This document shows positions 63,541-64,000 of a stretch of 64,000 nt of DNA, one piece after another (position 1 is the first letter of the stretch; every line of letters starts with the position of its first letter). Below the pieces are notes generated by a model. It was not told where the DNA came from. It saw only the letters and a program-made list of their open reading frames with translations, and made no database searches. The stretch lies in NCBI GenBank assembly GCA_015521735.1, contig WANQ01000033.1, positions 45,729 through 109,728 of the forward strand, given 5' to 3'. Source of the DNA: Pyrodictiaceae archaeon. GTDB lineage: Archaea; Thermoproteota; Thermoprotei_A; Sulfolobales; WANQ01. The translations under genes and the position numbers were made by a program.

Positions 63541-64000
63541 ATGATTAAATGTCAAGATTTAAAGTTATTGGTTACTACTAAGCCTGGGAAGGAAAACGTA
63601 GTAGAACTACAAATAGGGGATGCTTTGTTTAGGATTGATAATAACTTAAAGATAGTAAAGGCAAGATACCCTGGAGTATTATTAGTTTACACTAGCATTG
63701 AATTATGGAAAGCTTTTTGGAGCTTAATGACCCTAATACCGCATGGAGCAACAAGAATAGTTCCAGTAGAATATTGCATAGAGGAGGCTAACAAGGTCCC
63801 GCATGCTATAAAAGAACTAATTAATAAAAAGAATGTACGTGAAGTAAATGTAGAGATAGTTGTTAGAGGAGACTATTACAGTGAAGACTATCTGAAGAAT
63901 ACCGTAAAATCTGTATTAAAAGAATTAAATGTTATTGTTAAATATAAGGCATCTCATTCGTTAAAAATTGAAACTATAGACAATGTAATAGTATTAGCTC
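63541..64000 (+). CDS. THUMP-domain protein, N-terminal part (runs off the window)
   Basis: An open frame of 153 codons from ATG 63541 to the edge without a stop. It begins LKLLVTTKPGKENVVELQIG and continues SIELWKAFWSLMTLIPHGA, matching THUMP domains of Tan1-like or tRNA-modifying proteins; residues ~80-150 continue the ferredoxin-like half of THUMP (VNVEIVVRGDYYS). The C-terminal part, which would show whether a catalytic domain follows, is outside the window. Confidence 0.75.
   Translation, partial: MIKCQDLKLLVTTKPGKENVVELQIGDALFRIDNNLKIVKARYPGVLLVYTSIELWKAFWSLMTLIPHGATRIVPVEYCIEEANKVPHAIKELINKKNVREVNVEIVVRGDYYSEDYLKNTVKSVLKELNVIVKYKASHSLKIETIDNVIVLA

Noticed and set aside
1..64000. tRNA, rRNA, CRISPR, insertion sequence or intein
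   Set aside because: No cloverleaf with a T-loop signature, no regular spaced repeats, no transposase, and atpA shows no intein insertion. The Cas4-like gene alone is not evidence of a CRISPR locus.

Overview
The window is a gene-dense stretch of a hyperthermophilic Thermoproteota (crenarchaeal) chromosome, probably Desulfurococcales-like. Evidence is the complete A-type ATP synthase operon, archaeal-only families (aRF1, DUF61, DUF2258, DUF2208, DUF4443, archaeal riboflavin synthase, GTP cyclohydrolase III, cyclic 2,3-diphosphoglycerate synthetase, XPF nuclease, tetraether-lipid radical SAM enzyme), TATA-box promoters, GGTG-type ribosome binding sites, very frequent TTG/GTG starts and an AT-rich base composition. 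No rRNA, tRNA, CRISPR array, insertion sequence or phage gene was seen.

Layout. 1-6.1 kb: tail of an unidentified gene, XdhC and MobA/MocA-like molybdenum-cofactor genes, a DMT exporter, an HD hydrolase, uracil phosphoribosyltransferase, a formyl-THF cyclo-ligase homologue, a degenerate disulfide oxidoreductase and a membrane zincin. 6.3-9.7 kb: small regulators and Cys-rich unknowns, including a Cas4-like orphan. 9.7-21.3 kb, minus strand: a flippase-like membrane protein, release factor aRF1, DUF61, then the ATP synthase operon (transcribed H-I-K-E-C-F-A-B-D). 21.4-28 kb: DUF2258, a winged-helix protein resembling the crenarchaeal initiator WhiP, NAD kinase, Dph6, a DUF4443 regulator and ornithine carbamoyltransferase. 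28-37.8 kb: PD-(D/E)XK-like protein, CoA-disulfide-reductase-like flavoprotein, rare-type SerRS, cDPG synthetase, AAA ATPase, YkgJ-like and DUF429 proteins, sugar aminotransferase. 38-49.8 kb: B3/4 protein, IMPase/FBPase, prolidase, a riboflavin cluster (ribB-ribC-ribH-gch3, with the reductase arfC 2 kb further on), phosphoglucosamine mutase, THUMP protein and Tes. 49.9-64 kb: second radical SAM enzyme, ThiL, glmS with a GlmU-like enzyme, MoaD with tungsten aldehyde:ferredoxin oxidoreductase, XPF, indolepyruvate oxidoreductase IorAB, a phosphoesterase, a DapA-like aldolase and a second THUMP protein running off the end.

Pathways supported: ATP synthesis/hydrolysis, nearly the whole archaeal riboflavin route, UDP-GlcNAc precursor synthesis (GlmS, GlmM, GlmU-like), W/Mo-pterin enzyme maturation and amino-acid fermentation (IorAB, AOR).

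The most notable observations are not ordinary genes. (1) The aRF1 gene has an apparent +1 frame break at an in-frame UAG, immediately after a start codon preceded by a GAGGG; the layout resembles the autoregulatory frameshift of bacterial RF2, though a sequencing error is possible. (2) Four C/D-box guide RNA candidates (three well supported) lie in intergenic or UTR DNA, next to a GC-rich structured element. (3) A perfect inverted repeat covers the ribosome binding site of the proteolipid subunit gene. (4) A cluster of dyads lies upstream of the WhiP-like gene.
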